From the NCBI RefSeq assembly GCF_036320965.1, contig NC_092225.1, positions 34,818,387 to 34,882,386 on the forward strand: a stretch of 64,000 nucleotides of DNA, given 5' to 3'. Every line of letters begins with the position of its first letter. Positions within the stretch are counted from its first letter, which is position 1. Below, piece by piece: positions 29,905 through 42,300 of this stretch. The stretch comes from Panulirus ornatus (Eukaryota > Arthropoda > Malacostraca > Decapoda > Palinuridae). A program made the position numbers and the translations under genes. The notes beneath the pieces were generated by a model that ran no database searches, was not told the origin of the DNA, and saw only the letters and a program-made list of their open reading frames with translations.

Positions 29905-32900
29905 TTGGACGATAGTCAGGCAGGTCAGGAGAGAAACACTTGGAACAAGGGTTATGCAGGACAGGAGAGAGTGGCTTGGTACTATAGTCAACCAGAAGAG
30001 AAAAGAGAGTCTTGGGACGAGAGTCAGGCTCGGCAGGAGAGATGCTTGGGAGGAGAGTCAGGCCGGGTAAGAGAGAGGGGCGTGGGAGGAGAGTCAGGCA
30101 GGTCAGGAGAGACAGGGTTGGGACGAGAGGTAGGCAGCAAAGGGGAGACAGTCTTCGGACGAGAGTCAAGCAGGACAGGAGAGACAGGCTTGGGACAGAG
30201 TCAGGTAGTATAGGAGAGAGAGGCTTGGGACAAGAGTCAGGCAGTAGAGGAGAGAGAGGCTTGGAGCGAGAGTCAGGAAGGACAGCAGAGAGAGGCTGGA
30301 GACGAGAGACAGGAAGGACAGGAGAAGGAGGTTTGGGACGAGAGTCAGGTCGGAGAGGGGAGAGAGGCTTAGGACGAGAGTCAGGAAGGAGAGGAGAGAA
30401 AGGATTGGACCGAGCCTTGGAACGAGTCATGCAAGACAGGAGAGAGAGGCTTGGGACGAGAGTCAGGCATATCAGGAGAGAGAGGCTTTGGATGAGAGTC
30501 AGGCAAGAGAGAAGAGAGAAGCATGGGGCGAGAGTCAGGCAGGACAGGGGAGAGGCTTGGGACGAGAGTCATTTTGGACAGTAGATAGAGAGGCATGTGA
30601 CGAGATTCAGGCAGGACAGGAGAGAGAGGCTTGGGACGAGAGTCAGGCAAGACAGCAGGGAGAGGCTTGGGACGAGAGTCAGGCAGGGTGGGAGAGAGAG
30701 GATTGGGACGAGAGTCAGGCAGGACTGGAGAGAGAGCCTGGGACGAGAGTCAGACTGGGTAGTAGAGAGAGGCTTGAGAAGAGAGTCAAGCAATGTGGGA
30801 AAGAGAGGTCTGGAACGAGAGTCAGGCAGGACTGGAGAGAGAGTTAGGGACGAGAGTCAGGCTTGGTAGGAGAAAGGGGCTTGGGACGAGATTGAGGCAG
30901 GGCATGAGAGAGAGGCTTGGAACGAGAGTCAGGCAGGACAGGAGAGAGAGGCTTGTGACGAGAGTCAGGCAGTTCAGGAGAGAGAGGCATTGGAGGAGAG
31001 TCAGGGAGGAGAGGAGAGTCTTGGGACGAGAGTCAAGCAAGACAGGAGAGAGATGCTTGGGAGTAGAGTCAGGCAGATCAGGAGAGAGAGGCTTAGGATG
31101 AGAGTCAGGTAGGACAGAAGAGAGAAGCATAGGACGAGAGTCATGCAGGAAAGGAGAGAGAGGTTTGGGACGAGAGTCAGGTAGGAGAGGGAAGAGAGGC
31201 TTTGGACGAGAGTCAAGCATGACAGGAGAGAGAGGCTTGGGACGAGAGTCAGTCAGGACAGGAGAGAATGGTTTCGGACGAGAGTTAAGCAGAATAGGAG
31301 ATAGAGGCCTGAGACGAGTTTTAGGCAGGACAGGAGAGCGATGCTTATGACGAGAGACAGGGAGGACAAGAAGAAAGAGTCTTAGGACGAGAGTCAGGCA
31401 GGACAGGAGAGAGAGGCTCGGGATGAGAGTCAGGCACGACAGGAGAGAGAGACTTGGGACGAGAGTCAGGCAGGACAGGAGAGAGAGGCTTGGGAGGACA
31501 GGCAGTCAGGACCGGAGAGAGAGGCATGGGACGAGAGTCTGGCAGGACAGGAAGAGAGGCATCGGGCGAGAGTCTAGATCGGCAGAAGAGAGGCTTGGGA
31601 CGAGAGTCAGGCCGGGTAAAATAGAGGTGCTTGGGGCGAGAGTCAGGTAGGATAGGAGAGAGAGGCTTGGGACGAGAATCATATAGGGTAGGAGAGAGAG
31701 GCTTCGGACCAGTCAGGGAAGACAGGAGGAAGAGTCTTGGGACGAGAGTCAGGCAGGAAAGTAGAGAGAGGCTTCGGATGTGTTTCGGCAGGATAGAAGA
31801 GAGAGGCTTGGGACGAGAGTCAGGCAGGACCGGAGAGAGAGTCTTCGGACGAGAGTCAGGCAGGACAGGATAGAGAGGCCTGGAACGAGAGTCAGGCAGG
31901 GCAGGAGAGAGAGGCTTTGGACGAGAGTCAGTCAGGGTAGGAGAGAAGAGCTTGGGACGAGAGTCAGGCCAAGTAGGAGAAAGAGGCTTCTGATGAGAGT
32001 CAGGCAGGACAAGAGAGAGAGGTTTGGGACGAGATTAGGGTAGGAGACGAGAAAGAGGCTTGTGAAGAGATTCTGGCAGGACAGGAGACCGAGGTTTTGG
32101 ACGAGGTCAGGCAGAACAGGAGAGAAAGGCTTTGGACGAGAGTCAGGCAGGACAGGACAGAGAGGCTTGTGGCGCGAATCAGGCAGGAGAAGATAGAAAT
32201 ACTTGGGACGAGAGTCAGGCTAGACAGGAGAGAGAGGCTTCGGACGAGAGTAAGGCAGGACACGAGAGAGAAGCTTGTTAGGAGAGTCAGGCAGGGCAGG
32301 AGAGAGAGGCATTGGACGAGAGTCAGGGAGGAGAGGAGAGAGATGCTTGGGACGAGAGTCATGCAAGACAGGAGAGAGAGGCTTGGGAGGAGAGTCAGGC
32401 AGATCAGGAGAGAGAGGCTTAGGATGAGAGTCAGGTAGGACAGAAGAGAGAAGCATGGGACGAGAGTCAGGCAGGACAGGAGAGAGAGGTTTGGGACGAG
32501 AATCAGATAGGAGAGGGAAGAGAGGCTTTGGACGAGAGTCAGGCATGACAGGAGAGAGAGTCTTGGGACGAGAGTCAGTCAGGACAGGAGAGAAAGGTTT
32601 CGGACGAGAGTCAAGCAGAATAGGAGATAGAGGCCTGAGACGAGTTTCAGGCAGGACAGGAGAGCGATGCTTATGACGAGAGACAGGGAGGACAAGAAGA
32701 AAGAGTCTTAGGACGAGAGTCAGGCAGGACAGGAGAGAGAGGCTCGGGATGAGAGTCAGGCACGACAGGAGAGAGAGACTTGGGACGAGAGTCAGGAAGG
32801 ACAGGAGAGAGAGGCTTGGGAGGACAGGCAGTCAGGACCGGAGAGAGAGGCATGGGACGAGAGTCTGGCAGGACAGGAAGAGAGGCATCGGGCGAGAGTC

Positions 32901-33532
32901 TGGATCGGCAGAAGAGAGGCTTGGGACGAGAGTCAGGCATGGCAGGAGAGAGAGGCTTGGGATGAGAGTCAGTCAGGGTAGGAGAGAAGAGCTTGGGACG
33001 AGAGTCAGGCAAGTAGGAGAAAGAGGCTTCTGATGAGACTCAGGCAGGACAAGAGAGAGAGGTTTGGGACGAGATTAAGGTAGGAGACGAGAAAGAGGCT
33101 TGTGAAGAGATTCTGGCAAGACAGGAGACCGAGGTTTTGGACGAGGTCAGGCAGAATAGGAGAGAAAGGATATGGACGAGAGTCAGGCAGGACAGGACAG
33201 AGAGGCTTGTGTCGCGAATCAGGCAGGAGAAGATAGAAATTCTTGGGACGAGAGTCAGGCAAGACAGGAGAGAGAGGCTTCGGACGAGAGTAAGGCAGGA
33301 CACGAGAGAGAAGCTTGGGAGGAGAGTCAGGCAGGACAGGAGAGAGAGGCTTGGGACGAGAATCAGGCTGGACAGGAGAGAGAGGCTTAAGATCGAGTCA
33401 GGCAGGATAGGACAGATGGGCTTGGGAGGAGAATCAGGCAGGACAGGGGGGAGAGAGGCTTGATACGAGAGTCAGGCAGTACAGGAGAGAGACGCTTGGG
33501 ACGAGAGTCAGGCAGGACAGGAGAGAGAGGCT
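29905..33532 (+). repeat. 3.6-kb higher-order repeat, copy 1
   Basis: The ordered variants recur at +3,628 to +3,632 bp in the next copy (29,913/33,541, 30,381/34,009, 31,345/34,977, 31,780/35,412, 32,000/35,631). The marker 'gccttggaacgagtcatgc' occurs near 30,414 and again near 34,042. The copy includes an internal 1,326-bp sub-duplication: the 'cttatgacgagagacaggg' series at about 31,345 recurs at about 32,671. The left edge abuts error-rich zone 2 and is therefore uncertain by about one unit. Confidence 0.83.
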
Positions 33533-36500
33533 TTTGACGATAGTCTGGCAGGTCAGGAGAGAATCACTTGGAACGAGGGTCATGCAGGACAGGAGAGAGT
33601 GGCCTGGTACTAGAGTCAGCCAGGAGAGAAAAGAGAGGCTTGGGACGAGAGTCAGGCTCGGCAGGAGAGATGCTTGTGAGGAGAGTCAGGCCGGGTAAGA
33701 GAGAGGGGCGTGGGAGGAGAATCAGGCAGGACAGGAGAGACAGGCTTGGGACGAGAGGTAGGCAGGAAAGGGGAGACAGTCTTCGGACGAGAGTCAAGCA
33801 GGATAAGAGAGACATGCTTGGGACAGAGTCAGGTAGTATAGGAGAGAGAGGCTTGGGACGAGAGTCAGGCAGTATAGGAGAGAGAGGCTTAGAGCGAGAG
33901 TCAGGAAGGACAGCAGAGAGAGGCTGGAGACGAGAGACAGGAAGGACAGGAGAAGGAGGTTTGGGACGAGAGTCAGATAGGAGAGGGGAGAGAGGCTTAG
34001 GACGAGAGTCAGGAAGGAGAGGAGAGAAAGGATTGGACCGAGCCTTGGAACGAGTCATGCAAGACAGGAGAGAGAGGCTTGGGACGAGAGTCAGGCATAT
34101 CAGGAGAGAGAGGCTTTGGATGAGAGTCAGGCAAGAGAGAAGAGAGAATCATCGGACGAGAGTCAGGCAGGACAAGGGAGAGGCTTTGGACGAGAGTCAG
34201 GGTGGACAGGAGATAGAGAGGCATGGGACGAGAGTCAGGCAGGACAGGAGAGAGAGGCTTGGGACGAGAGTCAGGCAAGACAGCAGGGAGAGGCTTGGGA
34301 CGAGAGTCAGGCAGGGTGGTAGAGAGAGGATTGGGACGAGAGTCAGGCAGGACTGGAGAGAGAGCTTGGGACGAGAGTCAGACTGGGTAGTAGAGAGAGG
34401 CTTGGGAAGAGAGTCAAGCAATGTGCGAAAGAGAGGTCTGGAACGAGAGTCAGGCAGGACTGGAGAGAGAGTTTGGGACGAGAGTCAGGCTTGGTAGGAG
34501 AAAGGGGCTTGGGACGAGATTGAAGAAGGGCATGAGAGAGAGGCTTGGAACGAGAGTCAGGCAGGACAGGAGAGAGAGGCTTGGGACGAGAGTCAGGCAG
34601 TTCAGGAGAGAGAGGCATTGGACGAGAGTCAGGGAGGAGAGGAGAGAGAGGCTTGGGACGAGAGTCATGCAAGACAGGAGAGAGAGGCTTGGGAGGAGAG
34701 TCAGGCAGATCAGGAGAGAGAAGATTAGGATGAGAGTCAGGTAGGACAGAAGAGAGAAGCATGGGAAGAGAGTCATGCAGGACAGGAGAGAGAGGTTTGG
34801 GACGAGAGTTAGGTAGGAGAGGGAAGAGAGGCTTTGGACGAGAGTCAGGCATGACAGGAGAGAGAGGCTTGGGACGAGAGTCAGTCAGGACAGGAGAGAA
34901 AGGTTTCGGACGAGAGTCAAGCAGAATAGGAGATAGAGGCCTGAGACGAGTTTCAGGCAGGACAGGAGAGCGATGCTTATGACGAGAGACAGGGAGGACA
35001 AGAAGAAAGAGTCTTAGGACGAGAGTCAGGCAGGACAGGAGAGAGAGGCTCGGGATGAGAGTCAGGCAGGAAAGGAGAGAGAGACTTTGGACAAGAGTCA
35101 GGCAGGACAGGAGAGAGTGGCTTGGGAGGACAGGCAGTCAGGACCGGAGAGAGAGGCATGGGACGAGAGTCTGGCAGGACAGGAAGAGAGGCATCGAACG
35201 AGAGTCTGGATCGGCAGAAGAGAGGCTTGGGACGAGAGTCAGTCCGGGTAATATAGAGGTCCTTCGGGCGAGAGTCAGGTAGGATAGGAGAGAGAGGGTT
35301 CGGACGAGAATCATATAGGGTAGGAGAGAGAGGCTTCGGACCAGTCAGGGAAGACAGGAGGAAGAGTCTTGGGACGAGAGTCAGGCAGGAAAGTAGAGAG
35401 AGCCTTCCGATGTGTTTCGGCAGGATAGAAGAGAGAGGCTTGGGACGAGAGTCAGGCAGGACCGGAGAGAGAGTCTTCGGACGAGAGTCAGGCAGGACAG
35501 GATAGAGAGGCCTGGAACGAGAGTCAGGCAGGGCAGGAGAGAGAGGCTTGGGACAAGAGTCAGTCAGGGTAGGAGAGAAGAGCTTGGGACGAGAGTCAGG
35601 CAAGTAGGAGAAAGAGGCTTCTGATGAGAGTCAGGCAGGACAAGAGAGAGAGGTTTGGGACGAGATTAAGGTAGGAGACGAGAAAGAGGCTTGTGAAGAG
35701 ATTCTGGCAGGATAGGAGACCGAAGTTTTGGACGAGGTCAGGCAGAACAGGAGAGAAAGGCTTTGGACGAGAGTCAGGCAGGACAGGACAGAGAGGCTTG
35801 TGGCGCGAATCAGGCAGAAGATATAAATACTTGGGACGAGAGTCAGGCAAGACAGGAGAGAGAGGCTTCGGACGAGAGTAAGGCAGGACACGAGAGAGAA
35901 GCTTCGGAGGAGAGTCAGGCAGGGCAGGGGAGAGAGGCATTGGACGAGAGTCAGGGAGGAGAGGAGAGAGAGGCTTGGGACGAGAGTCATGCAAGACAGG
36001 AGAGAGAGGCTTGGGGGGAGAGTCAGGCAGATCAGGAGAGAGAGGCTTAGGATGAGAGTCAGGTAGGACAGAAGAGAAAAGCATGGGACGAGAGTCAGGC
36101 AGGACAGGAGAGAGAGGTTTGGGACTTGAATCAGGTAGGAGAGGGAAGAGAGGCTTTGGACGAGAGTCAGGCATGACAGGAGAGAGAGGCTTGGGATGAG
36201 AGTCAGGCACGACAGGAGAGAAAGACTTGGGACGAGAGTCAGGCAGGACAGGAGAGAGAGGCTTGGGAGGACAGGCAGTCAGGACCAGAGAGAGAGGCAT
36301 GGGACGAGAGTCTGGCAGGACAGGAAGAGAGGCATCGAACGAGAGTCTGGATCGGCAGAAGAGAGGCTTGGGACGAGAGTCAGTCCGGGTAATATAGAGG
36401 TCCTTCGGGCGAGAGTCAGGTAGGATAGGAGAGAGAGGGTTCGGACGAGAATCATATAGGGTAGGAGAGAGAGGCTTCGGACCAGTCAGGGAAGACAGGA

Positions 36501-37087
36501 GGAAGAGTCTTGGGACGAGAGTCAGGCAGGAAAGTAGAGACAGGCTTCGGATGTGTTTCAGGCAGGATAGAAGAAAGAGGCTTGGGACGAGATTCAGGCA
36601 GGACAGGAGAGAGAGTCTTCGGACGTGAGTCAGGCAGGACAGGATAGAGAGGCCTGGAACGAGAGTCAGGCAGGGCAGGAGAGAGAGGCTTGGGACGAGA
36701 GTCAGCCCGGGTAGGAGAGAAGAGCTTGGGACGAGAGTCAGGCAGTAGAGGAAAGAGAGGTTTGTGGCGCAAATCAGGTAGGACAAGATAGAAATACTTG
36801 GGACGAAAGTCAGGCGAGACAGGAGAGAGAGGCTTCGGACAAGAGTAAGGCAGGACACGAAAGAGAAGCTTGGGAGGAGAGTCAGGCAGGACAGGAGAGA
36901 GAGGCTTGGAACGAGAATCAGGCTGGACAGGAGTGAGAGGCTTAAGATCGAGTCAGGCAGGATAAGACAGATGGGCTTGGGAGGATAATCAGGCAGGACA
37001 GGGGGGAGAGAGGCTTGAGACGAGAGTCAGGCAGTACAGGAGAGAGACGCTCGGGACGAGAGTCAGGCAGGACAGGAGAGAGAGGCT
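33533..37087 (+). repeat. 3.6-kb higher-order repeat, copy 2 (about 3,555 bp)
   Basis: This copy matches copy 1 at -3,628/-3,632 bp and copy 3 at +3,555, changing to +3,557 after a 2-bp gain near 37,399 (checkpoints 33,541/37,096, 33,568/37,123, 34,009/37,566). Relative to copy 1 it lacks about 185 bp near 36,185, where the 'ggatgagagtcaggcacgac' unit is joined directly to an earlier unit. The shortened 'gcagaagatataaatacttg' unit near 35,815 is shorter than its copy 1 equivalent near 32,185. Confidence 0.82.
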
Positions 37088-38070
37088 TTGGGCGATAGTC
37101 AGGCAGGTCAGGAGAGAGACACTTGGAACGAGTGTCATGCAGGACAGGAGAGAGTGGCCTGGTACTAGAGTCAGCCAGGAGAGAAAAGAGAGGCTTGCGA
37201 CGAGAGTCAGGCTCGGCAGGAGAGATGCTTGGGAGGAGAGTCAGGCCGGGTAAGAGAGAGGGGCGTGGGAGGAGAGTCAGGCAGGACAGGAGAGACAGGC
37301 TTGGGATGAGAGGTAGGCAGCAAAGGGGAGACAGTCTTCGGACGAGAGTTAAGCAGGATAGGAGAGACAGGCTTGGGACAGAGTCAGGTAGTATAGGAGA
37401 GAGAGAGGCTTGGGACGAGAGTCAGGCAGTAGAGGAAAGAGAGGCTTAGAGCGAGAGTCAGGAAGGACAGCAGAGAGAGGCTGGAGACGAGAGACATGAA
37501 GGACAGGAGAAGGAGGTTTGGGACAAGAGTCAGATAGGAGAGGGGAGAGAGGCTTAGGACGAGAGTCAGGAAGGAGAGGAGAGAAAGGATTGGACCGAGC
37601 CTTGGAACGAGTCATGCAAGACAGGAGAGAGAGGATTGGGACGAGAGTCAGGCATATCAGGAGAGAGAGGTTTTGGATGAGAGTCAGGCACGAGAGAAGA
37701 GAGAAGCATGGGACGAGAGTCAGGCAGGACAGGGGAGAGGCTTGGGACGAGAGTCAGGTTGGACAGGAGATAGAGAGGCATGGTACGAGAGTCAGGCAGG
37801 ACAGGAGAGAAAGGCTTGGGAAGAGAGTCAGGCAAGACAGCAGGGAGAGGCTTGGGACGAGAGGCAGGCAGGGTGGGAGCGAGAGGATTGGGACGAGAGA
37901 CAGGCAGGACTGTAGAGAGAGCTTAGGACGAGAGTCACGCTGGGTAGGAGAGAGAGGCTTGGGAAGAGAGTCAAGCAATGTGGGAAAGAGAGGCCTGGAA
38001 CGAGAGTTAGGCAGGACTGGAGAGAGAGTTTGGGACGAGAGTCAGGCTTGGTAGGAGAGAGGTGCTTGGT
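37088..38070 (+). repeat. 3.6-kb higher-order repeat, copy 3 (partial)
   Basis: This follows the first kilobase of copy 2 at +3,555/+3,557 bp, including the 'gccttggaacgagtcatgc' unit near 37,599 and the 'caatgtgggaaagagaggcc' unit near 37,976. Ordered similarity stops between about 38,060 and 38,100, where a different unit series begins. It is a truncated HOR copy. Confidence 0.82.
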
Positions 38071-39073
38071 ATGAGAGTCAAGCAGGGCATGAGAGAGAGG
38101 CTTAGGACGACAGTCAGTAATGAAAGGAGGGAGAGGCTTGGGACGAGAGGCAGGAAGGACCGGCGATAGAGGCTTGGGACGAGAGTCAGGCAGGACAAGA
38201 GAGAGAGGCTTGGGATGAGATTCTGGCAGGAAATAAGAGAGAGATTAGGGACGAGAGTCAGGCAGGACAGGAGAGAGAGGCTTCGGAATACAGTCAGGAA
38301 GGACAGGAGAGAGAGTCTTGGGACGAGGGTCAGGCAGGACAGGAGAGAGAGGCTTCGGATGAAAGGCAGGCAGGACCGGAGAGAGAGTCTTGGGACGAGT
38401 GTCAGGAAGGACAGGAGAGAGAGGCTTGGGACGAGAGATAGGCTCGGTAGGAGAGAGGCTTGGGACGAGAGTCAGGCCGGGTAAGAGAGAGGGGCTTGTG
38501 ACGAGAGTCAGGCAGGACAGGAGAGAGAGGGTTGGGACGAGAGTCAGGTAGGACAGGAGAGGCATGGGACGAGAGTCAGGCAGGACAGGAGAGAGAGGCT
38601 TGGGACGAGAGTCAGGCAAGACAGCAGAGAAAGGCTTGGGACGAGAGTCAGGCAGGGTGGGAAAGAGAGGGCTGGGACGAGAGTTAGGCAGTACTGGAGA
38701 GAGAGTTTGGGACGAGAGTCAGGCTTGGTAGGAGAGAGGAGCTTGGGACGAGAGTCAGGCAGGGCATGAGAGAGAGGCTTGGGACGAGAGTCAGGCAGGA
38801 CAGGAGAGAAAGGCATGGGACGAGTCAGGGAGGACAGGAGAGAGAGGCTTGGGACGAGAGTCATGCCAGACAGGAGATAGAGGCCTGGGACGAGAGTCAG
38901 GCAGATCAGGAGAAAGAGATTTAGGATGAGAGTCATGCAGGACATAATAGAGAAGCATGGGACGAGAGTTAGGCACGACAGGAGAGCGAGGTTTGGGACG
39001 AGAGTCAAGTAGGAGAGGGGATAGAGGCATAGGACGAGAGTCAGGCATGACAGGAGAGAGAGGCCTGGGACGA

Positions 39074-39357
39074 GAATCATGTAGGGTAGAAGAGTTGGGC
39101 TTCGGACCTGTCAGGGAAGACAGGTGGGAGAGTCTTGGGACGAGAGTCAGGCAGGAAAGTAGAGAGAGGCTTCCGATGTGTTTCAGGCAGGAGAGAAGAG
39201 AGAGGCTTGGAAGGAGAATCATGTAGGGTAGGAGAGTTGGGCTTCGGACCTGTCAGGCAAGACAGGTTGGAGAGTCTTGGGACGAGAGTCAGGCTGGAAA
39301 GTAGAGAGAGGCTTCCGATGTGTTTCAGGCAGGACAGAAGAGAGAGGCTTCGGACGA
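39074..39357 (+). repeat. 142-bp tandem duplication (three 36-bp units plus one 34-bp unit)
   Basis: The unit beginning 'gaatcatgtagggta' is at 39,074 and again at 39,216, followed both times by the 34-bp 'cttcggacctgtcagg' unit and the 'cttccgatgtgtttcagg' unit. The 142-bp spacing equals 3 x 36 + 34, as expected if the short unit was duplicated along with its neighbours. Confidence 0.85.
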
Positions 39358-42300
39358 GAGTGAGGCAGGACAGGAGAGAGAAAGTCTTCGGACGAGAGTC
39401 AGGCAGGACAGGATAGAGAGGCTTGGGACGAGAGTCAGGCAGGACAGGAGAGAGATGCTTGGGACGAGAGTCAGCCAAGACATGAGAGAGAGGCTTGGAG
39501 CTTGGATCAGGCATTGTAGGAGAGAGAGGAGTGGGACGAGAGTCAGGAAGCACTGGAGAGAGAGCTTGGGACGAGAGTCAGGCGGGGTAGGAGAGAGGAA
39601 CTTGGGAAGAGAGACAGGCAGTGCAGGAGAAAGAGGCTTGGGACGAAAGTTCAGGCAGGACAGGACAGAGAGTCTTGGGACGAATGTCAGGCATTTTAGG
39701 AAAGAGAGGGTTGGGACACGAGTTAGGCAGGACTAGAGAGAGAGCTGGGACGAAAGTCAGTCTTGATAGGAGACACTGGCTTGGGACGAGTATCAGGCAG
39801 GACGTGAGAGAGAGGCTTAGGACGAGAGTCAGGCAAGACAGGACAGTGAGGTTTAGGAGAAGAGTCAGGCAGGGCGGGAGAAAGAGGCATGGGAACGAGA
39901 TTCAGGGAGGACAGGAGAGAGAGGATTGGGACGAGAGTCAGGTAAGACAGGAGAGAGAGGCCTGGGACGACAGTCAGGCAGATTAGGAGAGAGAGGCTTA
40001 GGATGAGAGTCAGGCAGGACAGAAAAAAAAGCATGGGACAAGAGTCAGGCAGGGCAGGAGAGAGAGGCTTGGGACGAGAGTCAGGTAGGACAGGGGAGAG
40101 AGGCTTAGGACGAGAGTCAGGCATGACAGGAGAGAGAGGCTTAGGACGAGATTCAGGCAGGATACGAGAGAGAAGGTTAGGGCGAGAGTCAGGCAGAATA
40201 AGATATAGAGGCCTGGGACGAGTGTCAGGAAGGACAGGAGAGTGAGGCTTGGGAGGAGTGTATGGGAGGACAGAAGAAAGAGTATAAGGACGACAGTCTG
40301 GAAGGACAGTAGAGAGATTCTTGGGACGAGAGTCAGGCAGGACAGGAAAGAGAGTCTTGGGAAGAGAGGCAAGCAGGACCGAAGAGAGGCATGGGACGAA
40401 AATCAGGCAGGACAGTAGAGAGAGGCTTGGGACGAGAGTCAGGCAGGAAGCGAGAGAGAGGTTTAGGACGAGAGTCAGGCATGAGAGGAGAGATTTTCTT
40501 GGGACGACAGTCAGGAAGGGCAGGAGAGAGAATCTTTGGACGAGAGTCAAGCAGAACAGGAAAAAGAGGCTTGTGAGGAGAGGCAGGCAGGACCGGAGAA
40601 AGAGTCTTGGGACGAGAGTCAGGCATGACCGGAGAGACAGGCTTGGGACGAGAGTCAGGCAGGACAGGAGAGAGAGGCTTGGGACGAGAATCAGGCTCGG
40701 CAGGAGAGAGGCTTGGGACGAGAGTCAGGCCGGGTAAGAGAGAGGGACTTTTGACGAGGGTCAGGCAGGAAAAGAGAGAGAGAGGCTTGGGACGTGAATC
40801 AGGCATGGCAGGAGAGAGAGGCTTTGGACCGAGACAGGTAGGATAGGAGAGAGAGGCTTGAGAAGAGAATCAGGCAGGACAGGTGAGAGAGGGGCTTGGG
40901 ACTAGAGTCAGGAAGGACAGGAGAGAGACACTTGGAACGTGAGTCAGGCAGGACAGGAGAGAGAAGCTTGTGACGACCGTCAGGCTCGTCAGGAGAGAGG
41001 CTTGGGACGAGAGTCAGGCCGTTTAAGAGAGAGGGCCTTCTGACGAGAGTCAGGAATGAAAAGAGAGAGAGGCTTGGGACGAGAATCATGCAGGGTAGGG
41101 GAGAGGAGCTTCGGACCAGTCAGGCAAGACAAGAGCAAGAGTCTTTGGACGAGAGTCAGTCAGGAAAGGAGAAAGAGGCTTCGGATGTGTTTCAGGCAGG
41201 ACAGAAGAGAGAGGCATAGGACTAGAGCCAGGCAGGACAGGAGAGAGAGTGTTCGGACGAGAATCAGGAAAGACAGAAGAGAGAGGCTTCGGACAGAGTC
41301 AGGCAGGATAGGAGAAAAAGGCTTGGGATGAGAGTCAGGCAGGAGACTAGAGAGAGGCTTGAGGCGAGAGTCAGGCAAGACAGGAGAGAGAGGCTGGAGA
41401 CGAGAGTCAGGCAGGATATGAGAGAGAGGCTTGGGACGAGAGTCAGGAAGGATAGGAGAGGAAGGATTGGATCGAGAGTCATGCAGGACAGGAAAGAGCA
41501 GCTTGGTACTAGAGTCAGGCGGTGCAGGAGAGAGATGCTTGGGACGAGAGTCAGGTAAGATAGGAGAGAGAAAGTCTTCGGACGAGAATCAGGCAGGACA
41601 GGAAAGAGAGAATTGGGACGAGAGTCAGGTAGGACAGGAGAGAGAGGCTTGTGACGAGAGTCAGTCAGGGAAGGAGAGAGGACTTGGGACGAGAGTTAGG
41701 CAAGTTGAACAAAGAAGCTTTTGATGAGAGTCAGGCAGGACAAGAGATAGAGGTTTGGGACGAGATTAAGGTAGGAGAGGAGAGAGAGGCTTGTGAAGAG
41801 ATTCTGGCTGGACAGGAGACCGAGGCTTGGGGGCGAGAGTCAAGCAGGACAGGAGAGAGAGGTTGGAGACGAGAGACAGGCAGAACAGGAGAGAGAGGGT
41901 TTGGACGAGAGTCAGGAAAGATAGGAGAGGGAGGACTGGATGGAGAGTCATACAAGACAGGAAAGACAGGCTTGGGACGAGAGTCAGGCAGGACAGGAGA
42001 CAGAGGCTTGGGACGAGAGTCAGGTAGGACAGGAGAGAGAGTCATGAGACGAGAGTCAGGCAGGACAGGAAAGAGAGGCTTAGGACGAGAGTCAGCCAAG
42101 TCATGAGAGAGAGGCTTGGGGCTTGAGTCAGGCAGGGTAGGAGAGAGAGGAGTGGGACGAGAGTCAGGAAGCACTGGAGAGAGAGCTTGGGACGAGAGTC
42201 AGGCTGGGTAGGAGAAAGGAACTTGGGAAGAGAGTCAGGCAGTACAGGAGAAAGAGGCTTTGGACGAGAGTTCAGACAGGACAGGACAGAGAGTCTTGGA

